DNA of 64,000 nucleotides from Pontederia crassipes (taxonomy: Eukaryota > Streptophyta > Magnoliopsida > Commelinales > Pontederiaceae): NCBI GenBank assembly GCA_030549335.1, contig CM060198.1:50371353-50435352 (forward strand), written 5' to 3'. Below are positions 11,086 through 22,670 of the stretch, piece by piece. How positions within the stretch are numbered: position 1 is the stretch's first letter; every line of letters begins with the position of its first letter. The notes under the pieces are model-generated. The model was not told where the DNA came from. It made no database searches and saw only the letters and a list, made by a program, of their open reading frames with translations. The translations under genes and the position numbers were made by a program.

Positions 11086-13060
11086 AGGCACTCTCTTCTC
11101 TGTTTCCCTACTTCTTTGATTAGTTCTCTAGGGATTTCTAAGTTTCTCCCCTTTTTCGTAATAATGTCTTTTTACCAACGTCATGATGGATTCCTGAACA
11201 AATTATAGGGATTCAGATTCGTTGTTTTCTGCCATTTTTGACCAACTTTCGGTTTACAACTTTGAATCTTGATATTTTCTTGTTGGTAAACGGGATTGCC
11301 GCCCAATTCTATGACTGAATTTTTTGCTGCCCAAACTCTAGGGCTCATCTCTTTTTGAGGAATTTATCCTTGCTGCGCTGACAGATATAATGCGTTTATA
11401 ACTTTACTGAAGTGAGATGCTCGCAGCCGAGTAATCTAAGCTTGTCATAAGGATGGATTTTCCTCATATGATTGCCCTGTTGACTAATGCATGATTGCCC
11501 TGTTCTGGAGTTGATGTGATTAAAAGGAATGCTAAAGAGGTCTGCTATAGCAGGGGTAAACGGAAGAAAGAAATAATGAACAAATTAGTGTATAAGAGGG
11601 AATAAATTGAGCTCAAAAGAACATGAAGATACACTCCTACGTAAAGGTGAGTCAAGCATGCTGGAGGGTGCTGATTATCTATTATGGACTGGAAGTTTGT
11701 AGATCGCAACTCACCAAGGAGAGATAAGGCATCACTGTTGAACTTGAGCATATTAGAGAGTTGAGTAGGTATAGGAAAAGAGGCTCTTTATATGGTGGTG
11801 GCCTCATGCACAAGTGCAGTGCTGAAGAAGCAAAACAGGATAACTCCCTAAGGGAGAGAAGGGGGGAAAGATCGTGTTCATTGAGCATTTCCATGAGGCT
11901 CTATTACTGAGAAGATGGTGAGACATGAAACTGTTTAATCGTGCAGGTATGAACATAATATGAAGGAAAAGAAAATCTGTGTTACTACTTGGTGAGAGTG
12001 CATATCACACTAGGGACCAGTAACATGTTTGGCTTTAGTAAAGTGGATTAAAGTTGGACGGGGAAAAGTAACGACGGAAACCAGAGTGAAAAAAATGTCA
12101 ATTGTTCAGAAAAGACAAAGGTTAACAATACAAGAGGAACATGTTCCACAAGTTCTAGGTACAAGTGAATGAACTCTTTTGTATCTTTTTCAATTGAATT
12201 TTTTGGGTTTTGTTATGCAAATGCATGGGAAAGAGATTACATTCAGTAATTACAACAGAGACTTGGACATCAGGCAACCTAGAGAGCAGGATATTTTCCA
12301 TAATGTCAAGTTTACATTGACAAGAGATGGAACTGTTATGTCATCATGAGTAGCATGAGGAAGATGTCTTTTGTGTTGGGGAAGTTGCGGCAAGAGAATG
12401 TAGGCACCCAGGTGGCGAGTGCTGAGATGGTCCGAGGCCCTACGGCTGATCTGTGTGCGGACCTGGCAGCACAGAGGAGAAGCAACAGGTCAATGCAGGA
12501 TCAGGGGACAGAGAGAAGCCATGGATTGAAGGCTTAGTGGGATGCACAATGCAACATGGTCGGAGGAGATGGATGGTGGTGGTAATGTCGATGGGGTGAT
12601 CTTTCCGCCATTGTGTTGGCTTGCCGGATGTTGCCTATGCGTACATGTAGCTCTTGATCTTCAAGCTTGCTGATCGAGCATTCATGCCAGACAACGAGGC
12701 TTTGGCAGTTTCCGTGTCAGGGGATTTGCGAGAAAAGACGAGGAGGAATGTTGCATTTGCAGTCTCATCATGGTTTTTTTTGGGGAGGGTGGAAGGAAGA
12801 GGACCATTGGATGAAAAGGGGAAATTAGATGGCCAAGTGGAGAGGGTTAGGAGGTTTGTCTTGTTCATGCAAAGGCTGGTTTTCCTTTTTTTTTTTCTTA
12901 ACCACAGTTACCATAAGGATCAAAACTCGTAAGCTTGATGAAGTTTTCAGAGAGGATGTGAGAAAGGAGACCCTATTTCTCTATTGACAAGTAGAGGAAT
13001 ATTTTGAAACTCATCGCCCACTATCTCTTCAATCTCCTTTCTTTTTTTGGTTTTTTTTTC
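11086..13060. other. Unassigned, possibly former gene space
   Basis: No intact frame is convincing. The part at 12300-12860 has more balanced base composition and short open frames on both strands, but I recognise no protein family. It lies between a leader-like tract and the SKI2 exon relic, so it could hold decayed upstream exons or introns of that gene. Confidence 0.4.
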
Positions 13061-13063
13061 TTC

Positions 13064-13169
13064 GTGGGTTCTCTCCGGTGGAAACCAAGAGATAGTGAAC
13101 CGATTTTATGATCTTGTCCCTGACTTGGCCATTGAATTTCCTTTCGAATTGGATAACTTCCAGAAAGAG
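13064..13169 (+). pseudogene. SKI2: SKI2-like DExH RNA helicase, single surviving exon
   Basis: In one frame this reads WVLSGGNQEIVNRFYDLVPD followed directly by LAIEFPFELDNFQKE, then a GTATGC splice donor. That block is the segment just before the helicase core of the plant Ski2 protein, where the Q-motif-like FELDNFQKEA leads into motif I. The next expected exon (GESVFVAAHTSAGKT) is not found in the following several kilobases, nor is any other helicase motif. The exon is therefore a fragment of a deleted or translocated gene. SKI2 is the helicase of the cytosolic Ski complex that feeds mRNA to the exosome. Identification is from remembered family sequence; the left edge is approximate. Confidence 0.75.
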
Positions 13170-13217
13170 GTATGCATTTATTACACCTAGAAATTATTTT
13201 ACTTCTGTTGGCACCTA

Positions 13218-13399
13218 AAAAACTCCGCCTATGTTTTATAGCCGGTCCCAAGTCCGGATAAAGGAGGAGGGTTGTGTTAGGCCCCGACAACCAGCGTAAA
13301 ACCTTGTCAAATCGCATGAACATGGATCAACGAATGACGTCGTATGATCCATGTAGCCGACCCCACCTAGTGGGATAAGGTTTTGTTGTTATTGTTGTT
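13218..13399 (+). mobile_element. SINE of the Au/Angio-domain type, longer copy A
   Basis: About 180 bp. It starts AACTCCGCCTATG, passes through GCCGGTCCCAAGTCCGG and AAAGGAGGAGGGTTGTG, and ends GCCGACCCCACC, TAGTGGGATAAGG and a TTG tail. It is collinear with copy B at 14.0 kb. The 3' end matches the conserved angiosperm SINE 3' domain known from the Au SINE. No pol III A and B boxes could be assigned with confidence, so the 5' end may be truncated. Confidence 0.8.
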
Positions 13400-14003
13400 T
13401 CTTTGGTGGAGAAGATGTTGGATAATACATGTTTGGCAAACACAAGTTCTGATATCGCGGAGTTTATTAATTCACTCAAACTTGATTGATGCTGTTATTA
13501 CTTCATAGGGTTTATATAAACTAGTTGGAAGTTGTTGGTTACATGAAGTGACACAGTATGCATTACTGAAGTCATGCTAATAGGACTGTTTCAATTAGAT
13601 AAAGGTGTAGTATTTGGTTTTCTTGTTTCAGAATAGGACCATTGTCAATTTGTCATATTCGAATGTCCAATTTCTTTGCAGAAAAATTCTTCCTCCAAAA
13701 TTTTATTCATTTCTAAACTTTGACTTTTGTTTTTAACTTGTTTAGGAATGTCTCCTGTTTTTCTTAGACTTTACTATTTTGTTCTCCTGCATTATATTTT
13801 GTGAACCAATTTTTTCTTTCCTTTTCTGTATTCAAATTCCATCTTTGTTTGCTTGGATCTTTTTTTTTTGTATCATTATTATATTAAGAAATCTAACTTC
13901 TACTCTCTGTTTCCTATTTTCCAATTTTCAAATCAGAACACAGTTTCCATGATCCATTCGGTTAGAGTTAATTTTTTTTTCCCGTTGTTAAATTTTCACT
14001 CAT
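13400..14003. other. T-rich spacer between the two SINE copies
   Basis: T-rich, intron-like sequence with no recognisable exon, RNA gene or terminal repeat. Confidence 0.5.
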
Positions 14004-14192
14004 AACTCCGCCTATATTTTATAGCCGGTCCCAAGCCCGGATAAAGGAGGAGGGTTGTGTTAGGCCCCGACTGTCAGCGTAAAATTCTGTCGAATCTTAT
14101 GAACATGGATCAACGAATATATTGGCGTCGTATGATCCATGTAGCCGACCCCACCTAGTGGGATAAGGCTTTGTTGTTGTTGTTGTTGTTGT
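14004..14192 (+). mobile_element. SINE of the Au/Angio-domain type, longer copy B
   Basis: About 189 bp, closely similar to copy A throughout, with a longer (TTG)n tail and a few base bases inserted in the part reading CAACGAATATATTGG. Both copies begin at the same AACTCCGCC, so either this is the true 5' end or both are truncated near one place. No clear target duplication is visible. Confidence 0.8.
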
Positions 14193-15108
14193 ATTTAATT
14201 TGGAAGTTCATTTGCATAAACAATACCCTCATGCAGACTCATGTTTGTGGGTTGTTACATACTGGTTGATAATGTCTCAAATTTTACGATGTTGCTTGTA
14301 GAACCTTCACATAAACCAACCCAAATTACCTGCAACGTGGTTCCATAATTTTGCTCTCGGGTGAGTCCTTAGTGACTTAGTCCATATTACAATTATTTTA
14401 TCTTGTCAGGTGTTTATTAAAATGTTAAAATTGGTTGGATCACCGCCAAAAGTATGTTTTAGTTGTCAACTGAATATAATTTGCTTTGATTTCAAAGTTA
14501 GATTCTTTTATGAAAAACTTAAATAGTCCTTCAATTCAAGGTACCATTTAGTGTGAAGTCCTTATTTTGTTTTCAGGAAGTAGTGATTTTCTTGGATCTT
14601 TCATATTGGTCTTCGTTGATGTATACTTTGCTCAAGAGATTGTTAAGAATCACGGTTCGTCATACCAAGTTCCAAATATGGTTTAACTCCATTGGGCTCA
14701 AGGCCAGTTAATCAACCTCTTTTTCGGCCTCCCCATGACAAAGGGCATTTGATGTAAGTCTCGTTGCTGATCTGAATCACTACGCCAAGTTTCCATAAAG
14801 AATTCAAGTAGCAAGTGTCAATTCTTGACTCAGGTAGAGGAAGAGGATTTCTGTTGTGTAATTAACACAGCAGAATTATAAAAAGACCTGAGAAAACTAG
14901 GAGCTGAAAATCAATAAAGTCTGCTTTATAGGTGAAGGGGCTTCTTCATGAGAAGTTATTGTGGACACCAAGAGGCGGTTAGTTATCTTCGAGCAACTAA
15001 TGTTTTCCATGTTTTTTCTGAGCTTGTACCATTGGATTTTTTTCTTCACTTTTTTTCCACATTTTGTTCTTGACTTTGAACACTGGATAGATTAACTTTG
15101 AACACTGT
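14193..15108. other. Spacer without recognised genes
   Basis: AT-rich, intron-like DNA. No helicase exon, RNA gene or transposon end was recognised. Confidence 0.5.
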
Positions 15109-15440
15109 GTTGTGCGGTGATGCGGAGGAGGATATCATTCATCTATTTTTTGAGTGTCCGACCTCTCGAGGCATCTGGCGGCAGACGAGCTGGACTTCTT
15201 CCCATTTGATTCGGAGGTGACAGAGCATCACCGCAATTTTTTTTGACCGGTGCCTGGATCATTTGGCTTCAGCGTAACTGGATCATTTTTTATGAAGAGA
15301 TGTCAGTTTGAGCAAATTATACGTCACATTTCTTCTCTTATTCGGAAGTGGAGTTTTAGCTAGTTGGGATATTTTTAATCTTTTTGCACTCTCCTGAGAG
15401 CTTACATTTGTACATTCATTCCATAATTATATATATATGG
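15109..15440 (+). mobile_element. LINE 3'-end relic with zf-RVT remnant
   Basis: One frame reads LCGDAEEDIIHLFFECPTSR and then GIWRQTSWTSSHL. This is the zinc-binding zf-RVT motif found after reverse transcriptase in plant L1-type LINEs (C-G-x-x-E-x-x-x-H-L-F-F-x-C). After stops and frameshifts, GAWIIWLQRNWIIFYEE follows, the typical IW-x-x-RN terminus of these proteins. Only the last part of ORF2 remains. A poly(A) tail is not clear; a short TA run closes the relic. Confidence 0.75.
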
Positions 15441-15570
15441 ATGATAACTATAACTCTGATGATTATCCTTTTTCTCCTTAAAAAACTGGTGGTGCTTTTC
15501 TTCACAAATGCTCTGCAGAATCTAAACGCCAGGGAAGATGCTTTACCAGGTGATCAGTTACTCTTCCTCC

Positions 15571-15651
15571 TAATTTGTCGACCGACTCAACAACAACAAC
15601 AACAAAGTCTTATCCCACTAGGTGGGGTCGGCTAATTTGTCGAGCGACTCA
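15571..15651 (-). mobile_element. 43-bp SINE micro-insertion with 19-bp target duplication
   Basis: Bases 15590-15632, read on the minus strand, are GCCGACCCCACC, TAGTGGGATAAGAC and a TTG tail. The flanks are TAATTTGTCGACCGACTCA (15571-15589) and the same 19 bases with one change (15633-15651). It begins at the same SINE base as the insertion at 5489. Confidence 0.9.
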
Positions 15652-16781
15652 TGTTTAGTAAATCTTTTTCTAGGGTTTGATCCTACATTGTTCTTTGTGC
15701 ACCTGCTGTTGCCGAGAAGGACCCAAATTGGTTGCACGTTTGCTTAGAACTTCATGCTGCTACTAGCACTTACACGCCGTTTTTGCAAGTTTTTTTTAGC
15801 TCCCTTAACTTTGACAAAAAAGTATTTTTTAAATGTGATTTTTTTTTTTGCTTTTCATTGTTTAATAGTTACAAAAAGGTAAACTATTTCACTAAAATAA
15901 TAAGTTACAATAACGTTCTCTTTATTCCAATGAAAATCCATTTTCTTACCAATAATCATCTCTCCTATTCTTTCTTTATATTTCAAATCATCTATCAAAT
16001 ACATGAAAATGGAAACATTTTTCTTGGCAATTTGTTTTGCAACAATAGCTTATCACATACCTTCGGCCCCATGGAACTTTAAATGTTGACCCAAAAAAAG
16101 TTACCTTAGCAAATTGACAATCATGATATCACATCCACGCTTTCATGGTAGCCTCATTTATGTTGAGAACCATCCGAACAACTACAGGAAGGTGACCAGA
16201 TGTTGACTCATGTCAACTTCGCAGGCAGTAACATGGGCACTGACTTTTCAGATCTCATCATTGCGTTGACGATAAGGAGCACCAGACCTTGAATGGATTT
16301 TTCTTTTTTTTTTTTTGGACTTTGGATGGATTTCACAGCAATCTTTATCGTTCTTGTTACTGTCCATGCCCTGGTGATGAATCTTATGAAAATCTGAGCC
16401 TTATGTGAATTACCCGGCTCATGTAGGGAAATTATACGCATCGGCTTTTATTAATTATAAGGCCGTTCTTGTATAAAAGTTGCTTGCCAACTACATTTGG
16501 CTGGAATTGGACATGTCTCGTCTTCTTTTATATGAATGATGGGTCCATAGTTTTCATATCTTTATATACACGGTATACAAAGAAAAAGAATGCACTCTAT
16601 ATATTTCGTCAATTCAAATAATCATGATGAATCGCAGACCAACTCTTACATCATGATTACTTGAGAATGGTTTGCTAGACCGATATCCTAGGTACATGCT
16701 TACAACTCAACTTGTAAATCTTTGTGAAATTTTCATGAAAATTCAGTCAGTGTTAGCCGATATACAAATCTGGTGGGCGGT
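15652..16781. other. Spacer and 3' region of the VTT gene
   Basis: T-rich and AT-rich DNA without recognisable exons. The last few hundred bases are downstream of the minus-strand VTT gene and should include its 3' UTR. Confidence 0.5.
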
Positions 16782-18623
16782 TCATACATGATCTTCTGTG
16801 AAAGACACCGTTCTTATCGCCATTTCATGAGGGATCTTCTCAAGTTCGATTGAGCCATGGCGATGATCCAAATCAGAACTCGCATTTTCTGACTCCTCGA
16901 GATCGTTTAGAGCTCGCCTGGCGTAGACTGTAAAGGCAACGATAGTAGCAATGGCGACCACGAAAGATATAACGTTATAAACAATCTCCAACGGAGTCAT
17001 GGTGTATTTGCCATACTTGACATCTGCCACAGTCCTTATTAGCCGTCCACTGCAGATTAAAATCACAAGTTAAAGAATGTTTAGGGAATATGAACTGCTT
17101 AGGATGCAGTGGAAAATGATGCTCATGAGGGTAAAACTATGAGGCAGAAATATTGAGTATTGACTGTAAATTTCCATGCGACCCTTCAAAATCTTGTGGA
17201 AAACTTTGCCCCTTTTAAAAGGCATCAGCATTCTACTTATGCTATTTGGCACCATTTCCACAATCTAGCTGTTGAATGCTCTATCTAAGTAATGGCATAT
17301 AGGAGATTATAAAATAATTAAATTATTAACCTGTAAATGTAGAGGAAGGCTTCGGGTATCATCCCAGCAATTGAGCCTCCTAAGTAAGGTCCAAATTTCA
17401 TGTTAGTGACAACTACTGCGTAGTTGAAGATCGTGTATGGAAATGGTGAAATTCTGAAGAGTGCAACAACGCGGAACTGCTGGAACCAACTTCCCTCCCC
17501 AGCCAACCTTATTACAGCAGTTTGCTGAGGCCATTTCTTCAACCATGCCTAAATTTTCAGGATAGAGAAAGGATAGTGAGGAAACGAGCAAGGTTCTCCT
17601 GAGTAAACTATCACAAAGAAATGGTAACATGAAACTTACATGTATCCTTTCACGGAATAACAATCCAATAAAATAAGGTACTACCATGCCAATGGTAGTT
17701 CCCACCATGATTATAACAAATCCAAGACCATAACCAAAAATCATTCCTGCCAGCCACATCGAAGGACCAGAAGGTAATAAGATAACCGGAAACACAGCCA
17801 GTGAAGCAACGAGAACCAAAGCAAGAACAGGCCGCCCGAAAGCAGTCGCTTCCCATTGCATAATTGGCAGGAGTACCTACATCGTAATTCAATGTAACAG
17901 TCAAGAGAGGAATACTATGACAGAGATTAAACCAACATTATAAGGAAAAAGAGTCGTTAAGAAGAGTATACTGTGCATGTAGCCAACTCAGACAATAAGA
18001 GGCATGTGTTTTGTCTTAATTAAAGTCATAGCTCATCCCATTACTCTCTCTTGATCGCATAGTGGTTTAATCAGGGAAAAGTACAGGGATGAAGATTTAT
18101 TAACACATCTTCGTTGGACCACCCAGTTCAACTTTGTGAAAGTTCATGAATGCATGCTTGATCATGTGAATTCTCCTAGTATGCTTGACACTAAACTACA
18201 TATAATGCATGCTTGATAACAAAATCGTGCCATCCTTATACCCTAAGGAAACATATTGTTTTCGGGCTGAGAGGTATGCTCCAAAAGATGAACAGGTTTA
18301 CAAATTGAAAAATTGTTTAAAGGAACAGGTTTAAGAAAAGATATTACAGGAAGTCAATGTTTACATACCTTCTCAAAAGCAAATGGTACTCCCCATTCGA
18401 TAAATGCGTAGACAAATATCATCAGGAACAGACATCCTATGAGAACTTTCATCCACCAGATGACAGAGTTAGAATTTGCATTTTCAACTTCTTGATGGGA
18501 GCTAACACTAGTTCCTCTTGTCTCACTAGGCAACACCAGTCTAGCATATTCGTCATCTGTCCGGTGTTGCTCAGAAGTGCCACTATTTTTCTCCAATGTC
18601 TCTGATGAACTTGGTATCATCAT
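16782..18623 (-). CDS. TVP38/TMEM64-type VTT (SNARE-associated Golgi) membrane protein
   Basis: Coding exons in order are 18369-18623, 17640-17876, 17331-17548 and 16782-17049. They join in frame to 325 residues with consensus splice borders. Residues 1-53 are a polar, Ser/Glu-rich cytosolic tail. Hydrophobic segments lie near 55-78, 97-117, 122-160 and 195-235, and in the last exon near 262-282. VTT-family signatures include [20 protein letters not shown] (195-208) and [14 protein letters not shown] (226-239). Members are multi-pass endomembrane proteins related to DedA, TMEM41B and VMP1, some of which are lipid scramblases. The plant subgroup's exact role is unknown to me. A splice acceptor touches the start codon, so the 5' UTR begins in an upstream exon. 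The gene looks intact. Confidence 0.92.
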
Positions 18624-19569
18624 CTGAATTTAGCAGAAAGGCATCAAAACATCAGATGCATTGCCAATGAAGTTAAAACGTATGTTGACTCAAAACATCA
18701 GAAGCATATATAACATTTTTGGCTTAATTAGAAACTAAGATAAATGGGATAAAAGAAAAAGAACATGCAGGTGCACTGATAACGTCTATACTGAGCATGA
18801 TACAGTGAAGATCAAAAGTGTTGATTTTGCCTTATCCTTATGGTGGAAAATTGAACAGGAGTGGTGATCGGTTCCAACTTCTATCAGTTTCAATGTAACA
18901 TGGAACTTTGAAATTGAGCAACATGCTACTTCTAACTCTGCACATTAATAGCAGAAACTGCTTGAGCAAAACTCATGCAAATATTCCAATTTAGATTGTC
19001 ACAAGCTACTTTACCTGTCTTGCTCAAACTTGCAAACAAGCACTATTTCTACTACTTTTATGGAAAAAATACGAGCACTACATCCTCAACGAACTACTTC
19101 AGTACAATTTTGGAACTGAAACAGTGGGGAAGCCTCCGCTTTAGTCCTGTTTCATCCATTTGGGGAACAAAAAACCTAATCGGTAGAGGGAGAGCTAAAA
19201 AATGTAAGGAATAGTTGGAGATATGGGAAAGGTGATTCTACTCAAAACCAATTAAGCACCTGTAAATTTGTGAATTCTTCATGGTCCTTCAAGAACATAT
19301 TACAATCATGCTGATGCATCAGTAATCACCAACAAACGAAGAACAAGAGAGTAAAGAAAAAAATCAGGATTAGAGAAGGAAAGAACCAATCTTTCTGTTC
19401 ACTCTCATCTGCTGTTGCCCGTTTACTGTCAACAGTAGGATTGTTTACACAGATTACACACCAAAATTAAAGAAAGAAAAAAAAGAATTAAGAACAATAA
19501 AAGTTAAAGCTGAAAAAGCTGAAAGTATATATGCGCGTGTTGGCAGAAGCTAATATTTTTACCTTGTAC

Positions 19570-19740
19570 CTAGAAATCCAATCCAAAACTGGAGCTTCCT
19601 CCTCAGCTTTCTTGCGATTTGTTCCGTTTCCTTTTAGCTCTCAGAAGGATTTGGATTTGGAGGCAACGAGGAGGGAGGAGGAGGAGAGAGGAGGAGGCGG
19701 AGGAGGCCGGAGGCACTCGGTGTTGGGTCATTGGGCGTTG
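19570..19740 (-). promoter_or_regulatory. Putative 5' UTR exon of the VTT gene
   Basis: Read on the minus strand this is a GC-rich, CT-rich leader (CCTCCGGCCTCCTCCGCC and similar) ending GGATTTCTAG, followed by a donor-like GTACAAGGTAAAA. The matching acceptor directly precedes the ATG at 18623, which implies a leader intron of about 0.94 kb. The exact donor (19569 or about 7 bases further downstream) is uncertain. Confidence 0.55.
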
Positions 19741-19807
19741 GCGAAAAAAGAGAAAAAGAACAAGTAAAGCCGATGGGAGGACTTCAATTCGAACCTTCTC
19801 CTACAAC

Positions 19808-19810
19808 TTT

Positions 19811-19851
<41 letters not shown>
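19808..19851. repeat. (CT)n microsatellite upstream of the VTT gene
   Basis: About 20 CT units on the plus strand (GA on the coding strand), just upstream of the probable transcription start. GA/CT tracts near plant promoters can bind BPC/GAGA factors; a role here is inference. Confidence 0.9.
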
Positions 19852-19855
<4 letters not shown>

Positions 19856-19859
19856 CTTC

Positions 19860-21080
19860 ATTCATTTATTATTATTATTATTATATATAAAATGTAATAA
19901 AAAAACTAATACAAATACCTCCAAGGAAGACTCAATCTCAACTTTCCTTTCACACACTATTGCCAAAATAATTTTAATCTTCGTCAATCAAACATTCATT
20001 CATCATTATTTTTTTATTATCCTTTAACACCCTCTAAACTATAACTCATTTGATTATCCAAATGTCCTTTTTACCCTTACATTCATATTACAATAAAAAA
20101 ATTTTAAAATAAAAAGAAATCAATACAAGTAAAAGTACTAATTGACAGTAATATTTTTTATACACTATTTATATTTATGTCGATGTTTTTTCATTTTTCT
20201 AATATTTTTTCATGTGGGTAAAAATGATATTTCATAGTTATTAAAAAATTAATAAATTTTAAATTAAATTTAACTGAAAAATCTGTGTCAAATTAGATAA
20301 GTTCGAAGACTAAACATTATAAATTTATAATTAAAAATTAGATGCGAAAAAAAATTATAATTCAAAGTGTTAAAGAAAATAACTCTTATTTTTTTATATA
20401 GTGTCCCGAGTCTAGGGGCCTCCAACTTTGATTAATTCGAAATATTAATATTTAGCAAAAATAATAACTCTTAAAATTGAACATGGACTACTAACACTTA
20501 ACGAATGATTAACAATCATAAGTTCAATTCTTTAAGTACCACTTTGACGAGGAGAATACATACTTATCAATTATTTTTATCTCGATTCCGAATTAGTCAA
20601 TACTATTATCTCTGGACATTGAAGACTTTCTATAGTGGCGGTCGGAAAAAAAGGACGTTCAACTAATAAATTCCAATTGATTATTTATTATGAATAGAAG
20701 AATAACGAGTAAGCAAGCATGATATGTATATTCTATCGCTTTTCCATTAACATATTATATTTTCTAATTCTATTTTACAGGCGCATATAAATTATTATTT
20801 TTCAATTGGTTGAAAGTTTGTGTGTTGGATCATCTTTCTAGAAACTAGAATTGATGGGTATAATGGTGGGGGCGGAGGGGGGCATCCACGCACACGCACG
20901 CGTTGTGGGAAATTAGGAAGTGGTCTTCCCACGACACCAAGTGCCAACCAAAAGAAAGGAAGGAAGGAAGGAAGGCAGGCAGGGCACGCCAAGCAGCAGC
21001 AGCTGTTGTTGGATGTCTGACCTCATCATCTCACATTCTCACATTATTTTGTCGTTGTATTTTGGAATGCCCAATATCTA
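19860..21080. other. AT-rich spacer
   Basis: Contains an (ATT)n run near 19868-19885 and a GGAA run near 20955-20975. No coding exon or RNA gene is seen. Confidence 0.55.
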
Positions 21081-21724
21081 GGTTGCGTTTGACAACTCAA
21101 TCAGATTGAAATATGCTTTTGTTCTATCTGATTTCATCAAACGCGACACTGAAATTAGATTCCTATACGAGAATCAAAATTTGAAACCAGATCACGCAGG
21201 TGCTTTGATTTCACTTTTTTTGTGAAATCAAAGCACTGTAGTACGGAATCGGCCGTTTTTACGTGACATTATTATTTTTTGTTATTTTATTTTTCATTTT
21301 ATTTTCTCTCACACATTTCTCTTATAGAATATATTGTTTAATAAATATAAAATAATTTAAACTGCATATTAATATAATATTATTTATTACTTATTATTTC
21401 ATTAAAATTTTAATATTTTATTTAATATAAAAAATAATTTGAAAATTGATTTTTTATATTTAAATAATATATTTTTTAACAAAAAATTTCCAATTTTATT
21501 TATAATTTTATTTTAATTAATAATAAAATTATACTTTATAATTATAATAATTATTTTTAATTCAAAACTCATCAAACATTCATCCATCAAATTAATTTTT
21601 TCTTATGACATCAACTTCATGGTTCTTCATTTTCACTTCATTCAAATACATCTCGTCTAATCTGTCAATTCAATTATTTATTAATAATTTAAAAAAAATT
21701 ACGATTCTATCTCCAAACACAGCC
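21081..21724. mobile_element. Possible MITE with degenerate terminal repeats
   Basis: The left end is GGTTGCGTTTGACAACTC. The right end read inward is GGCTGTGTTTGGAGATAG. They share G-G-x-T-G-x-GTTTG, the common terminus shape of plant PIF/Harbinger and hAT MITEs. The left 70 bp also contains its own inverted copy (TCAAACGCGACAC). Flanking trinucleotides CTA and CAA agree at two of three bases only. It is AT-rich inside, with no coding frame. Confidence 0.4.
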
Positions 21725-22670
21725 CAAGCAGAAATGACAAGAACATTGTTTCAATGATAATAATTAAACATCATCAAAATTAATTTCTTTTATCAAATAT
21801 TATTGTTACTTTATGTTTTTTGTCATAAGAGTAAAAAAAAAATTAAAAACACTCGATCAAAAAAATTTGTTCATGTTTCTAATCACTGATACAAAAGTCA
21901 TCTAAGAATTGGCCAGTGGGTATTTATAAGGGCTAGCAATAAGCTCGAGTTTTGCCACTTTTTATATTATTAATTAATAAATGATAACCCCACTTTAATA
22001 TCATCGTGGTGCCACTTTTCAAAATTGACCAATGAAAATGATCACAACGTTTTTTTTTCCTAATTACCTATTATTTTATTGATAATTAAAAATAAAAAAT
22101 TATAAATTAAATCATTGTTTGATGAGTTTGCTATTACCACTAAATTTGACATGTTTTTTTTTTGGATATTTTTCTCAAATTCAACAAGCAAATGAAGATA
22201 GTATTTTATTTTAAATTTGAAGAAATGTAAAAGTAGATTTAGCATAGGATTTTATTTTGATTGACATGACCAAAAAAGGTAACCAATGTTTATATATGTT
22301 ATACAAAAAGAGAAGTTTAAAAACTGTTCAATAAGGTGAATAAAATATAGGCACCATAATAGAACAGCCGTGGTAAAACAAGTAAAAAAAGTAAATACTA
22401 TAAATTAAAAAATTTATGTTCATCATTATTATTATTATTATTATTATAAAATGATAAAATTTTTGTTGAGAAAAAAGGAGACTCTTTTAGTATTATAAAA
22501 GAACAAAGACTTTTGATGTTAATTATTATAAAATAGTAATTTTATTCACATTAAGGATTATGGACTGATAGTAAAGTCACCCTCTGAGTCACATACTAAT
22601 AATTTTATATTGAACAAAAAACAAAGCAAATAATTATGTTGATCGAATTAAGAAAACGCAGAATTCGATT
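21725..22670. other. AT-rich spacer
   Basis: An (ATT)n run lies near 22425-22446. No genes, RNA genes or element ends were recognised. Confidence 0.55.

Noticed and set aside
12346..12932. Three short frames on both strands
   Set aside because: Balanced composition made me look twice, but no known domain, splice context or codon pattern supports them.
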